A stretch of DNA of 64,000 bases, taken from the NCBI RefSeq assembly GCF_028769735.1, contig NC_088179.1, positions 7,510,001-7,574,000 of the forward strand, read 5' to 3'. This stretch comes from Zonotrichia leucophrys gambelii (lineage: Eukaryota; Chordata; Aves; Passeriformes; Passerellidae). How positions within the stretch are numbered: position 1 is the stretch's first letter; each line of letters begins with the position of its first letter. Made by a program: the position numbers and the translations under genes. Shown here in pieces: positions 25,195 to 37,254 of this stretch. The notes beneath the pieces were generated by a model. The model was not told the DNA's origin and searched no databases. It saw only the letters and a program-made list of their open reading frames with translations.

Positions 25195-25206
25195 ACAGGT
25201 ACCTGT
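25195..25206. promoter_or_regulatory. 12-bp palindrome with back-to-back ZEB/SNAI-type E-boxes
   Basis: ACAGGTACCTGT is a perfect palindrome. It contains CAGGTA and its complement TACCTG abutting at the centre, each a match to the E-box type bound by ZEB and Snail zinc-finger repressors. Binding in vivo is inference; a lone site of this sort may have no role. Confidence 0.3.
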
Positions 25207-25617
25207 TTGGTTCTGATTTTGAGTACATGGGATGACAAAATGCGTCTATTCTTCTCTTCCTGGCACTGAAGCTTTACCTGGATTTTTACTATAAACCAAA
25301 TCCCTGTATCTGTAATAATACATAGGTATTTCTGCCTTGCCTTTTGATCTCTGCACACTTCACACACATGTTCTGGGAGGAAAGGAGTTGCTAATATCCC
25401 TGTCTGAAAGATGAGGAGACGAAGCAGAGAGAAGCAAAATGATTCTTTAAGATCCCACACAAAGCTTATGGTGAATTTGGGATAAAACAGAAGTCTGTTG
25501 GGAATTCACTTTGATTCTGGCTTTGGAAACTTGAGCTCAGATAATTTATCACCACAAAGTGATAGTTAACTGTAGATTTCCAGGAGTCTCCTTTCCACCT
25601 AGTTCTTATGAAAGAGA

Positions 25618-25643
25618 TTCTGAATAACCATTCTGAATAACCA
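25618..25643. repeat. 13-bp perfect tandem duplication
   Basis: TTCTGAATAACCA is repeated twice head to tail with no mismatch. This is a recent local duplication without apparent function. Confidence 0.9.
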
Positions 25644-27356
25644 TGTCACTTGATGCTGGAAAATGCCCGGTTCTACTTTTCTAGACCCCATGAAGCCTGG
25701 ATGAAATGTTCATATTTGGTTGAGTATCATTTGCTGAATTGACCTTCGTTGCTTGGTAGCAGCATGATTTGTCAGCTGTATTAGATAGTCATACTTTGTG
25801 TGAGTTTAGTAGAAATGTGTTAGAAATGTTAAATCTCACTATGGGAATGGAAATTAGTGTGGGAAGGTTCACATGGGGGTCAGGACAATTGTCACTTAAT
25901 GCTTAACTAAGCCAAATTAGCTTCTAACACTGTGTAGAACATTTAAACAGTCAAAAGATTATTCAATATTCAGCAAACTAAAGCCTCTTCAGGGCTAGGA
26001 TGTCAAACCTAGAATCCATTTGTGTGTCCAAAAAGAAAAATTAAAATCAACAAAAACCAGGGAACTAGAAATTAGAGTTCAAATTAATTTTGGCATTATT
26101 TGAGTAGTTCACTGCAAAGGAATTCCTGCTATTACAGCAACAATGTATTCCTGTGTTCCTGAACAATTACTGCTATTCAATAACTAAATTCAAATTTTCA
26201 ATACCTTAAAAAAATTATCTTTTTTTCAAATTCTTGGTGTTCAAGTGGGTAGAATATCTCATACATAAATAAAATGCATATCAGAAGAGTTTAATTCTGC
26301 CAGTAAATGCTGCTCAAAATGAGAAATAAAGGATAACTTTTCACACTTATTGGTACTTAGAGGTCTAAACCTGAACTTTAATTTACATAAGTGACACTCT
26401 TTTACAAATGGTAAATATAAACAGAATCAGTCTTATAGCTTTTTTTTCCCACAGAAATGAGGACTTATGACATTATGTTGTTTGTGAAGGAATATTTTTG
26501 TCTTTTTTTAAGAAATATTGCCCCTTTAGCTGAACCCAGACAATCAGGATGTAGTGCAACAAATGTTGTGGAGCGAAAACATTTGGTATAGAAGAATATC
26601 TCCACTGTCTTCTGTTTAGGAAAAAGTGAGAGCATGTGCTCAGTCCTTATTAAACTTGACATAACCTTTGCTGATGTCTAAACAAATGGGAAAATCTCTT
26701 TGGAGCTTTTACTGATTGGTTGCACATTCTTAGTAAATTCAGTCAACCTTCACCTGTTCTGCTTCTTATAAAGCTTTTTATTTCTCTTTGGATGTTAGCT
26801 GAGCACAAATATTCCATGTTCCTCTTAAATTCTAGGCAGACCTGTTGGTGGCTGTGTGCATCTCACCCTTGCATTGTGCTTTCAGAGAAGGAAAAATAGC
26901 AAGAAATGGTAAGAAAGGACATTCAGTTCTCTGCACAATAATCAATAGAGACACCTTGGATATGAAACAACTGTTAAATAAGAGCTAACATAGGCCTTGT
27001 TTTTATAAAGAACCTTTGGTCTGCAATGTCAATTGAATACCAGCTCCTGGATGAATACTGAAAAGCACTGAGACTGATCTGAGCTATAAACAAGACATTC
27101 TGAATGCTGGTTCAATTTTTATCACTTGTGCAAAGGGAGTTATGGGTTTGTGGTCATTAGGAACCAAGGTATTATTTTTTCACATTTAAAATATGATTGA
27201 ACATTGTGGGATGTATGGTTGATTCAGTTCTTACTGGATTTACATTCTCCTAGAAGGGGCTGGAAAGAGCTACAGGAAGGTGTGAATAAGGAGGGAGGAA
27301 TTCTTATTTTAGCAGTCATTCATCTATCAGACAGCAGCAAACAATGCATTACCATA

Positions 27357-27398
27357 AGTATCCATTGAATGACAGCATTTGTATCATTGGAAAATTTG
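27357..27398 (+). repeat. copy A of a diverged dispersed repeat
   Basis: This 42-bp core matches 28350-28391 at 38 of 42 positions without gaps, in the same orientation and 993 bp away. Weaker similarity extends upstream: both copies have a GCAGT word and a CAGCAA word ahead of the core, with indels between. The core is complex sequence, not low-complexity. It may be an ancient interspersed element present twice, or an old local duplication whose flanks have diverged. Confidence 0.55.
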
Positions 27399-27399
27399 G

Positions 27400-28345
27400 A
27401 TCATTTTTATTTAAAAATAAGCAAAACAAAGTAAGAAAGTATTCTATTTCTTAAATTGTTTTGGTGCATCTTCTTGAAGTAATATTTATTCTTTTGAAGT
27501 TAGATCAGCATTGTGGGATTTTCTGTAGTACTTCCTGCTATATGTCTTGCAAATCATTCCTAGCACAAATTATTCCTGTGTGTAACCACCAAAAGACGCC
27601 TCTCAGAGAGAGAGATGCCCTCATATTATTTTTGACTCTACTTAGTATTTCAGAAACCCTAACCCTTCAAACAGAAGGGCATCCCTCAAATACAACTTCA
27701 CAAAGGGCTTATGGGATTATTTTTCTGCTCCGTTACAATTGTCTGCAGCCATGTAGAAAATGTCACTTGAAGTGTAAAAGCAGGAAATATTGTCTTGATG
27801 CATTGGGCACACTCTCAAAGCCAGTCCTCCTTAAAACTTCAGTAATCTGACTGAAGAGTTTAGAATTGATTTTCTCTCTTTTTCTTCTCTCCAACCTTAA
27901 TTTGCAGTGTTGTGGAGTGCATTCATGTTCCTCTAAATGGCACGGCAGTCTTGGGCTCCATGCTTTTGTCTCAGATAGTTGCCAGTAAAACAGGTACCTG
28001 CTTTGTTAAGGGCTCTGCTGAGCTAATCCCTGAATTGATCAGTGGGAGACAAAATGTGGAGGCCCAGGAGGGGAAGACTGAAGATGTAGAATGTAGAAAG
28101 CAAGATGTCCATAGAGACAAGAGGAAAATGTTTCCAGCTGTTTCCATTGCTAAAGGGAGGATAATCTGTGATGGATGACCTTAGAAACAATGCTGAGACA
28201 CCAAAAATTGGGTCTTGCTTTCAGAGCCCTCACACCTGTGGGTGGCAAGGGAGGGTGGAGGTGGCTCCTTGTTCTCTACTGTGTACCAGAGGTCAATTTG
28301 GCAGTGATAAGGCTGGCAGCAATGATTTATTGCAGAACAGAAAAC
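27400..28345. other. noncoding spacer between the two repeat copies
   Basis: A plus-strand open frame of about 129 codons (27461-27850) and one of 88 codons (27912-28178) fall here. Neither has a recognisable domain, both are within chance length, and neither has convincing splice sites on both sides. The second half is somewhat richer in purines. Nothing else is supported. Confidence 0.5.
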
Positions 28346-28349
28346 AACC

Positions 28350-28391
28350 AGTATCTATTGAAAGACAGCATTTATATAATTGGAAAATTTG
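28350..28391 (+). repeat. copy B of a diverged dispersed repeat
   Basis: Partner of 27357-27398, with 38 of 42 positions identical. The upstream sequence (about 28301-28345) also resembles the region ahead of copy A if several indels are allowed. The family is not recognised. If it is a transposable element, the two copies are old, because similarity drops quickly outside the core. Confidence 0.55.
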
Positions 28392-28394
28392 CTT

Positions 28395-30285
28395 AAAGTC
28401 TGCAAATTACAATTGGATCATAGAAAACATTGCACTGAGGGCATAAAATCTAGGATTAGAAGCTCTTAAATCTCTAGCTGCCTTACTAAACAGAGAGAGG
28501 TATATTAATGTATTTACAGATTTTATAAAAATCACTAGATATTTTTTAGTTTCAGGGAGCTTAAAGGATTTTTAAAATATAGTTCAAATCATGTTTCAAA
28601 TATTTTAGACTAAATGAAAATATTTGCATTTTAATTTAGCCCTATTTTCCTAATAAATGAGATCAGCATGGTGAATTTTTGTCCATCCTGTGATTCTTGT
28701 TACAACTAAGTTTGACAGCAGTATAATATTTTAAATTAATAATTCTGTTGAGGACAAAGAGACAGTAAAGGCTAAAATCTCACAATGATGTGAGCTCAAG
28801 TCAGGTATTCCTCATGGCCTGCTTGTCAGAGCAGGCAGAGGGACAAACAGGAAAAAGCTGAGGATGTGGGGATGCTGTGGAGGGTGTATTGAGATCCTGT
28901 TGAAAAGGAAGAAAGGTGGATTCCTAGGTGTAAATAGAAGTTACTGCTAGAGTAGAGAGTTGTGGGGATTTCAGGCACAAATCCACAGAAGTGAGGTCTC
29001 ACAAGTTAGATAGAAATACATTCTTGCATAAACACAGAAACAACAGTCCTGTGCTTGAATATGGTCCTGTTCCACTGGCCTTTAAGTCCTGAAGCTAAAA
29101 CTGATTTGTTGCTGTAGAGAGTGAAAAATAGTAACACTTTTTTCATCGAAAAATCTCCATCAATAATGCAATTGGAAATGAGTAGTAATGTAGTGAGGAA
29201 ATCAGAACAAATCCCTCCTTTCTTTGTCTATATTTTTAGCCTAAGAGTGGCTTTCCTGGCAAGTCTGCAGAAATCCTGCTGTTAGGAGAGGGTGAGCACC
29301 AAGGAAAAGTTAGGGTCAGTGTATCCTTCTGAGTTACAGAAAGGCAGATTTATGGGTTGGGTCTGTCCTTATCAGGTTGATCTGGTTTGCAGCTTGAGTA
29401 GTAAAATGACTTGCTCTGGACAAATCCTTGCTTCTCTTAGAACATTAAAATGTCAGTGAGTTTAATATAGAGTAATTGGAGAGAACCCTACTCAAGGAAG
29501 AGATAAAATGGAATTCTTAAAACAGATTTTAAGACTGCTGTGAACCCTTTTTGTCTGTCTTGAATAAGTGTGTTCCACTTTAATGAGATTATTTTGAGGC
29601 TCCCATCAGGTTTTATGCACAATTTTCTGCTGATTTTCCAACAAAGACTTCTTTCTGTTTTTCAATAGAATTTCCTTTCTATTGGGTTAACAGTAATGTC
29701 TTTATAGCTGATCAAATGTAGTCAAGTTAACTGACACACAAATTATTGAAAACACTTATTGTTCAGATTCATGTATTTATGCATTTATTTCTTTAAATGT
29801 GTATATATATATATTTATATATCTCAGTTATGTCAGTATTAATTTTGTTCTTTTGCTGCTTAATCTGATGCTTGCAGGAGCATTTCCTTTCCCCATCTCA
29901 GGGTGGATGCAGTTGTACAGTTTGAGGGTATTATTTCCCTGCTGTGTCCTCTGTGAGGAAAAAGGAATGAGAAACCATTCAGGAGGAAGGCAAAAAAGAG
30001 AAGGGTAAAGGCATCCTATAGCTTAGCATCATTTTCATACCCTGTAAAATTCAATTCAACCAAGTCCACTCAATGTATTTATGAAAAAAAAAAATAACAC
30101 ATATCTTAATTTTGTACTTCAGCCTTTGTTTCTCCCTAGAGAAAGGGGGTTATTGTAATTCCAGCTTAGTGGAAATACGTAAGCCTTTTACTCATCTTGT
30201 GCATAAAACTGATATCCCATGCAGTTGGGACTGTTTATTTATTTCTTATTAATTCATTTCAGTTTTTGTAAGTCAACCGAGCATT
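28395..30285. other. AT-rich noncoding DNA, no gene recognised
   Basis: Short open frames only. The one nameable item is the TA microsatellite near 29.8 kb. A run of aligned TTTAA/TTTTA words at 28.55-28.75 kb is simple AT-rich sequence. Confidence 0.6.
29802..29822. repeat. short TA microsatellite
   Basis: An alternating TA run of about seven units is interrupted by TTT and then resumes. It is short and imperfect, and probably polymorphic at most by a unit or two. Confidence 0.8.
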
Positions 30286-30289
30286 CAGC

Positions 30290-30490
30290 ATTTGTAAAGT
30301 GAGTCTGGAAAATTATTTTGCATAAGTAATAGTAAACACTGGCATTGCTTCCCGGCAGGGAATGAAAATGATTCATGCAATTCCCAGTGGCCTAATGAAC
30401 AGAAACAGGGACTGGAGCCATGAATAGCTCATTGGCTGAAGTTTGGCAGCAGAAAAAGCCACTTTGATCAGCTGTGCCTTCACCAGCAGG
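30290..30490. promoter_or_regulatory. candidate enhancer with POU-like and TCF/LEF-like sites
   Basis: Repeat-free sequence of mixed composition contains TTTTGCATAA (30316-30325, POU/octamer-like), a retained CpG in CCCGGCAGG near 30352, a CCTAATGA homeodomain-type word near 30391 and CTTTGATCA (30462-30470), a close match to the TCF/LEF consensus. There is no convincing open frame. This resembles vertebrate conserved noncoding elements, a call made without alignment evidence. Confidence 0.3.
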
Positions 30491-30649
30491 CATCTCCTGA
30501 ATCAGTGGGAATTGCCCACTGTGGGGCACAGAGGGAAGATTTGGCGCACAAATATAGAGCAGAGGGAGATGGAGAAAGAAGAAGACCTCATACCAGGAAA
30601 AGAAAATTAGTTGTGAGCAGTGTTCTGCTTTCTCCTATTAATTTATCAA

Positions 30650-31080
30650 GATTTGTAGCGATGCCAAAAAGCTTTATATTCTGTGGAGCTCTCCAGCAAG
30701 CTTCCAGTGCACGCCTAAGATTTTACAGCCTATGCAAATTCAGTTCTCCCAGGTCTGCCAAGTTCTTGGTATTTAAATGGGACCCCATTACTTCAAACAA
30801 TTTTGCTGTCAGCCATTACACAGGAAATTCTTCCTCTTTCTCTTGTTTGTTTTTAAGCAAATCCAGTTTCAACTTAATTGTAATTTAGACTTTTATCTTT
30901 AAAAATCAGCAAGTGAGCCAATGAAAGCAGTCTATAAAAACATAAATAACAGAGGTAATCAGATATTGAAAATAAAATACATGAAACAAAATCTCATCAA
31001 GTGATGAACTGACACAATTTTCTCATTTCTCTTTTTGTTTCACAACAGCTAGATTGTCAGACGACTCATCTGCTTTGATT
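30650..31080. promoter_or_regulatory. candidate noncoding element with a perfect octamer
   Basis: The segment contains ATGCAAAT at 30732-30739, the exact POU octamer, in non-repetitive sequence that keeps scattered CpGs (near 30659, 30713 and 31061). It is separated from the preceding candidate element by about 160 bp, so the two may be one broader element. The overlapping open frame on the plus strand (to about 30888) has no recognisable domain. Confidence 0.22.
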
Positions 31081-33448
31081 TAAAATAAGATGTGTTTCTG
31101 TAGAGCCACTTACTTGTATCACTGCCTTTTGTCAGTGAGAATTAGGCAGCCTTTCAAAAGGCTGTATGACTTAGAGCAGTTTACAGTTCCTCTTGCACTG
31201 TTGAGATATTTTGTTTCCTTCACATCCAGTGTTATTGTTTCAGTATTTGTGCTGGGATCCAAAGGCCATCGCACAGAACGCGTCTCCAGCAGCTGCAGGA
31301 AACTTGCAGTCAGTCTTTTCCAAGACTTTGGCTCATTCTGCCAAATTCAGACCCAGAATTTGGGCTTTTTACCCCTTCTATGGATACTCTTGGCTGTATC
31401 TACAGAACCTCTTACATCAGATCCAGAAGAAAATAAATGGATGCTGATGTTTAAGCACTTGAGTAATCCGAGTTGATGCTCTCAATCAGACTTAAAGGAA
31501 TCAGATCCTTGCAGAGGAAGGAGGATTTCCTGCCCTGAGCCAGCTTGACAGGGGAGGAGTCTGGATAAACAAGGTATTTCTGCAACCTGAAGCAGATTCA
31601 GTTCCCTCTAAAGCTAAGAAAAATAACAGTGCAAGGAAATAATTTTTCCATAAATTCATACATCATTTCAAAGGGAAATATCAGTCAAATTTTGGGTCAT
31701 TCAAAGAGCTAATGACTATTAAAGCAATTAAGAATGGAAACACATAAATAAACTGAGCACAATATTATGAAGATAAAAATATTGAATAGGAGGGGAATGG
31801 GAATAAGCAGTGAATAACATAGAGTAAGGAGAAATAAAGCACTAATGCAGAAATTTTTATACTACCCTGCAGCCCAGGTGGTTGTTTCATGTAACTCTGT
31901 AGAGTTTTTTTACCAGTAATAATGAACAACTGTACTATAAAATGTATGGCTGTGCACATAACTACCATGAAACCTACAGGAAAGACCATTAGTAATTATT
32001 ATGAACTTTAAAAAAACCCTGAAAACAGCAAAAAATGGCCTATGCTTTTGCTGTCTGCACATGGTAGTCATCTTGGCTCAGTGAGGTCATTAGAAAAATA
32101 AAATGGTTTTGTTTGATCATGATGTAAATGGTATTCCACAGGGACTCCAGCAAGTGTTCCCTAAGCCAAAGCCAGTGTGTGAAGCCTATGTTCTTCTCAT
32201 AGGGTGGGAAAACAAAAATTAAAAAATCACAGCTCTTTGTATACCACACCAACACCTTCCAGTTTGTCACTTCTTAATATTGCAGTGTGGCAACAGTTAC
32301 TCAATACAAGATAATTGCAAATGTTTAATTTTTACAACAGAGTTATTCCGATTTATTGGGAAGACAATTATATTTAGGTGGTGCCATTACTAATTAAACA
32401 CTTCCATTGGTTTTCCAAATCATTGCCAAAAGAAATGTGGAGGCTTTTAATTTTCCTACCTCAAATGATTGCTTTGCTCTTCCCAAAGGAGTTCTTTTGC
32501 AGCTTTTCTGGATGTCTCAGGATAAGATTCTTCAGCTTTTTTCTTTTTCCATAATCTGCTCTGTAAGACTGCCTGTTAGTTTATAACCCACAGAAATTGA
32601 AAATGCTGCAAATAACCAAGCTAAACATCTGAGACCACAAAGAGATCAGTAACATTTGCTGCAAGTTTGGGCAAATTATCAAGATTAAACCAGCATGGGG
32701 TCATGCAAAATCGCTTAGAAAATCATAATTTTTCAATGTTAAAACAGAAGGAGGTGCTGAGAAGCATTTCGATGGGTAGCTATTCTGCCTATAAAATTAT
32801 TTGATAGTTGCAGTAAAGATGTAGATCAAATAGAGATATATGGGTTATGTTTGCTAAATCTGTATAGACAGCAAGCAGGCAGGGAGTGCAATTTGCTGTG
32901 TTGGTTCAGAGAAAATGCACCATGGATTGTTTAGGTCCTTTTGGATTCTTTGATTGCCCTTTGAGGAAGAAAGGTCTGGATGCAATTTTAGGTCATGCCC
33001 TCCAGTGAGTTTTGTATTGAATAATGGGTGTACAAATGAAGTCAAAGCCAGCAGTGAACTATGGTTACCAAAAATAAGGTAAAATATCTTGTCTTTCTCA
33101 TGAAGTAAAGGTGCCCTGGTGGACCAGAAAGGTGTGTTCCTTCCCTTTAGAGGAATATTGAAAATCTGGATTATATTTATTGATTGCTGAGCTGGCAAAA
33201 GTTATAGCTAGCAGTGTGCCAGAGACTACAAATGAGGTCAGAGACATTTATTTTAACTTTAACTTGTGGGGTCACTGGGTGCATCTTTAAAATAACAGCT
33301 ACTCTCCAGACCTTGTCTGTATTACAGCACAGAACCATGGCTTCTGAAAATGCAGGGTTGATCTGTCTGAACCACATGGTAAATTGTAGTTAAAAAACTT
33401 TAAACATTTGCATTGTGAATCTAATTCTGGTCTCATTTAATTTGTTAA

Positions 33449-33486
33449 AATTAATTTTATTAGCAGAATTAATTTTATTAGCAGAA
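33449..33486. repeat. 18-bp perfect tandem duplication
   Basis: AATTAATTTTATTAGCAG occurs twice head to tail (33449-33466 and 33467-33484), followed by two more matching bases. The unit contains a TTAATT homeodomain-like word, so the duplication doubles that site. Confidence 0.9.
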
Positions 33487-34884
33487 ATACCTTTAAGGAT
33501 CAATACCAACATGCCTCTCTAAAGAAATATTCTCTTTCTTGGTGTCTCTAAATTCATGATCAGGAGGATTTTTTTGGGGAACATGGATTACATAGAAAAG
33601 CCCCAAAAGCAAAAGAAACCCAAGTCTGAAATAGTTCTTGATAATATAGTCAGCAAAAAAAATTTGAGATTTCTACAGTATGATCATGGCTTTGCAGCAC
33701 ATTACTCACACCCAAAAGGAGTTATTGCTTTTTGTTGTTTTTATTCAGGAGAGCAGAGCCATGTAGATCAAACTTCAGCTTCCTACTTTTATCTCCATCC
33801 TCATATTTCAGTGGAAATTAACTGTTTTCTTAATTTGAACAACTTAGGGATTCTATAATCTTCTCTTTTCATTAATATTATTTTGTTTATTAAATAGCTA
33901 AGCTAATATAACAAAATAGCACAAAGAGAGGCAGCTGAAGAATTGCAAACAGAGAATGATTAGGAGATCAATAAACACTCCTGTAATTCTGAGATGACTT
34001 TGAAGTGACCTTCCAGAATAAAAAAGCTCAAAGCTGTGTAGGACACACACATCTTAAATGATAGTTACTGTGCCAAGAAAATTTGAGTAGGTTGGTAATG
34101 TTGATTTAGCTATCTTAATTGTGTTGAGCACTGCAAGACACAGAATAAAAAGAGCAGTGATGAGAACAAAAGAAGCACACACAGTAAAGAAATTCTCATG
34201 GAAAAAAGAATGAAAGAAACAAAGAGAAATTACAAAATGAAGTAAGGGGGTAAGGACTCAACAGAATAAACTAACATTATAGTAATGTTCAACCAAAGCC
34301 TCCTGTATAATTCTAGGTAAAACAGAGTTCCATTCTGAAGCACATCATTTCAGCTGCCTGTGTCTCTGGTAATGAGGCTGAAAGCCAGAACTCTTTCATA
34401 ACAATGTGAGAAATGATGCCCTCAGCCCCTCCACTATAAGCTTCCCCTATGAAGGTGTGTGCTTTTTTATTTATTTTATTGTATTTTGAGGTCAGTTATG
34501 TACAGAAAAAAATTCTTGTGCTTTCACTGAATTTTCCTGTACCATATGTTTCTCAAGACTGGCAGAAATACTGCTTGATATCCTTTAAATGTTAATGTTT
34601 CAAGAGACTCAGTCTTACACATGCAGAAAGAGCTTTCACTCCACCTATAGTATTTAGTATATAATGTTCCAAAGGATCCTGTTTTATGGAACATACAAAA
34701 CTCTGGGAGATGATAGTGGGTGATGCAACATACATCAAATTTTTAAATGCTGTTTGAATGTAGAGCTTTGTTCAGATACTGCTGCTCAGACAGGTCCATT
34801 TTCCTTTACTCTGGACAAAATGTATTTTATGAGAAAATTGCTATTCTTCTTTTTGACAAATTGTTGAGAAATAGAGATAAAAGT

Positions 34885-34943
34885 TGGTGGGGGTTTTTTT
34901 GGGTTTTTTTTGTTTTGTTTTGTTGTTGTTTTTTTTTTTTTGT
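34885..34943. repeat. G/T-rich low-complexity tract
   Basis: G runs alternate with T7, T8, TTTTG and TTG units and end in a T-run of about 13 residues. It has too few G-runs of three or more to form an intramolecular G-quadruplex. Tracts of this style are common in songbird introns and intergenic DNA, which is a weak hint to the organism. Confidence 0.8.
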
Positions 34944-36177
34944 TAAGTCTAAGCTTCTGCAGCAAAACCACTTCAATTAGGGGATGTCAGCATGCATGTC
35001 AAATCAGCTCCATCTCGAACTTCCAGGTAGGAATAGCCTTCAGGAGGCAGCTTAATTGCTACTGTTTCACAGTGTGTGGCTGGGAGTTGGCAGTGTTTGA
35101 CTAGGTAAGCTGTATTAAAAATTGCTTACAACAGAGATATTTGGGAAAGTCATGAACCATTTGGCAACAGAATGGAAACAGAGAACAAGTTACTGAATTA
35201 TGGCTTCATTTCAAATTGTTTTCTAGTGATAGGTTTGAAGAAACCTTCTCAGCAGAAAAAAGCCCAAGGGATTAGGGAGATGATGTCAGCCTAGAAAAAA
35301 AATGAAATTGGTAGAGGTTTGCTTGTTTTTCCTTTTTTTCTTAGGAAAATAATACCAGACAACCACTACTGCGTTTCCTGCTTCATACCCCAGTGAAACA
35401 GCACATTTCTTTTCATGTCAGATGACATTTTCTGTTAAGCCCATGACAGTTTAATTTCAGTTAACCACTGCTAACAGCAAGAGCACACAAAGGAAGGAGA
35501 CAGTCCCACAGTTATAGGCTGCATATGTAAATGAAGTAACCCATTGTGTTGGGTCATTGGGGAGGTTGCTGATTATTAAAAACTAAAAAAAAAAAGTTCT
35601 TCCCCCATCCTTGTGACAACCTTTCTGCCTGACTGACACTTTTAAAACATTTTGTCTATAGATATGCAAAACTACCTGAGCCTGCAATAAATTGAAATGG
35701 CAGAAGAATGAAATATTAAGCCATAATTTTGTGATTGATTCAGTATTCCAAGTGTATGTCTGTTAACTGATTCTGTTCTGAGGTTTAACTGTCTTTTTAA
35801 TGTCCCTTTCATTTTGTTCATTTACAGATGATGACACTAACATTGTTAGTGTTATGTAAACATACTGTAGTTACCTTCTTATTGTTTTTGGAGGTGGATA
35901 GGATTTTCCATATGGTGCTTGAAAAAAGGAGATCTGGAATGCAACAAACTCCTGAAAATCCTTTTGTGCCATAGGAATGGTTAATTTTTACAACTTTTTA
36001 ATTACTCTCTGTAATTTTAAACTTTACCCAATATCCATCTTACAGAAATGTCAGTAACTGTGCTCTCTACTTTCAGGTAGATTTGAGCACATTTTCTTAC
36101 TGAAATGCTGTCAGTGTGAGATCCTCTGTAACTTCTGAGAATCTTATTGATTAGAAGTATCTGCCAAGACCTATAAT

Positions 36178-36215
36178 AATTTATCATTATTACCAAATTT
36201 ATCATTATTACCAAT
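36178..36215. repeat. 18-bp perfect tandem duplication
   Basis: AATTTATCATTATTACCA is present twice (36178-36195 and 36196-36213) plus two bases of a third copy. It is identical and therefore recent. It lies about 650 bp before the densest cluster of regulatory-type motifs. Confidence 0.9.
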
Positions 36216-36844
36216 TACCATACCACCAAAAAACATACAGATATTTTCAAAAATATCCAATATAGAACTAAATAGGGGTATTGTATGTTGGTTTGGTTTT
36301 GTTGCTGATCCAAATTGCATTTCTGCTTCCATAAACGTTCTCTAATTTGCTCTTACACAAAGAAATTTTAATATACATTTTCTCAATAGGTTAATGTAAG
36401 ATAATGACTTTTTTCTGAGAAACATCATTATTTATAGATAAAGAAAGGAAAAGTTTCCATGTGCAAAATTAAGAAAAAGGAGGGTGAGTGAAGGAAAGGA
36501 AAAGAAAGCAAATCAAAGGGTGTCTTAGAACCCTGCACCTTTACCAGCACTTTATTTTCTCTCTGTCTGTATTGATTTCATGGGGCTGTGTTTGGAAAAA
36601 TTAGGAAAAGCAACTGGAAGGGTGTTACTTTGAGGAAGAAATTAATATTTCTACAAAATTAAATACCATTCATAAAAATATGGGAAAAATAATTTCTGCT
36701 TCAGAGGAATGCCTTCTGTCATTCTCACTCATGCTTGGCATTCTGTGCTGAAATTAGTCCTGTGAAATTAGTTATTAAAATCTGTGTAAAGGCTCTCACT
36801 AGCTTTGCATTGTGCCCTAAAAATGGGGCTCTTAATGTATAGAC

Positions 36845-37110
36845 TGCTCAACAAATGCTTGGCATCTTGTAAATAATAGACCAGTCATTAGAAACATGCA
36901 ATAACATTGTTGTAACAATATGATTGTTGTAATGCAGATCATTTACTGGGCACTCTATACTTATGGGAATTACATTTGTGTGGCATAATCAAAGTCAATG
37001 ACAATCTTTCTCTTGATTTCAATAGGCTTTGGATCAGGCTATTTGAGAAGTGCCATTAGCTGTCAGATGTGGTTTTGAAACTATATGTATCAATCTGATT
37101 AATTAGTAGC
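36845..37110. promoter_or_regulatory. candidate conserved element with triple SOX-type site
   Basis: ATTGTT (36906-36911), AACAAT (36914-36919) and ATTGTT (36923-36928) lie within 23 bp. The first two form an inverted pair 2 bp apart, the geometry used by dimerising SOX factors, although the spacing is tighter than the classical SOX9 pair. GATTAATTAG at 37097-37106 adds a homeodomain core. There is no open frame or simple repeat. The segment begins a roughly 1.2 kb run of similar-looking sequence to 38.0 kb. Confidence 0.38.
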
Positions 37111-37254
37111 AATCTAAAATGTTTTCATGAATGGTTTCTTCAAATTCAGGCTTGCATAAAGGGCTCTGTAATATCTCATTATTGTGGTTCCTCCTACACC
37201 CTTTTAAGTTCTTTTTAATTCTCACTTGATAGTAAATTTAACCTCCCTACCAAC

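Larger units (their letters stand above)
14770..27325. other. long AT-rich noncoding stretch, no gene recognised
   Basis: About 12.5 kb without a supportable gene. The open frames are at most 121 codons (20044-20409, plus strand) and have no recognisable family. The contents I can name are a 10-bp hairpin at 17.7 kb, short AT/GT runs at 18.62-18.65 and 23.22-23.24 kb, a CAGT run at 24.05-24.06 kb, an E-box palindrome at 25.2 kb and a 13-bp tandem duplication at 25.62 kb. T-rich low-complexity sequence lies at 20.51-20.54 kb. No CpG cluster or promoter signature is visible. Confidence 0.6.
31090..36835. other. AT-rich noncoding DNA, no gene recognised
   Basis: Open frames up to about 128 codons (31090-31476) have no recognised family. 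One frame (33556-33858) is richer in charged residues than its neighbours but is only 100 codons and unidentified. Named contents are 18-bp tandem duplications at 33.45 and 36.18 kb, a G/T-rich tract at 34.9 kb, an A11 run at 35585-35595 and an 8-bp hairpin at 35834-35852 (ACACTAAC/GTTAGTGT). Confidence 0.58.

Noticed and set aside
27461..28446. Run of three plus-strand open frames
   Set aside because: They are overlapping or adjacent frames in different phases, each within chance length and unrecognised.
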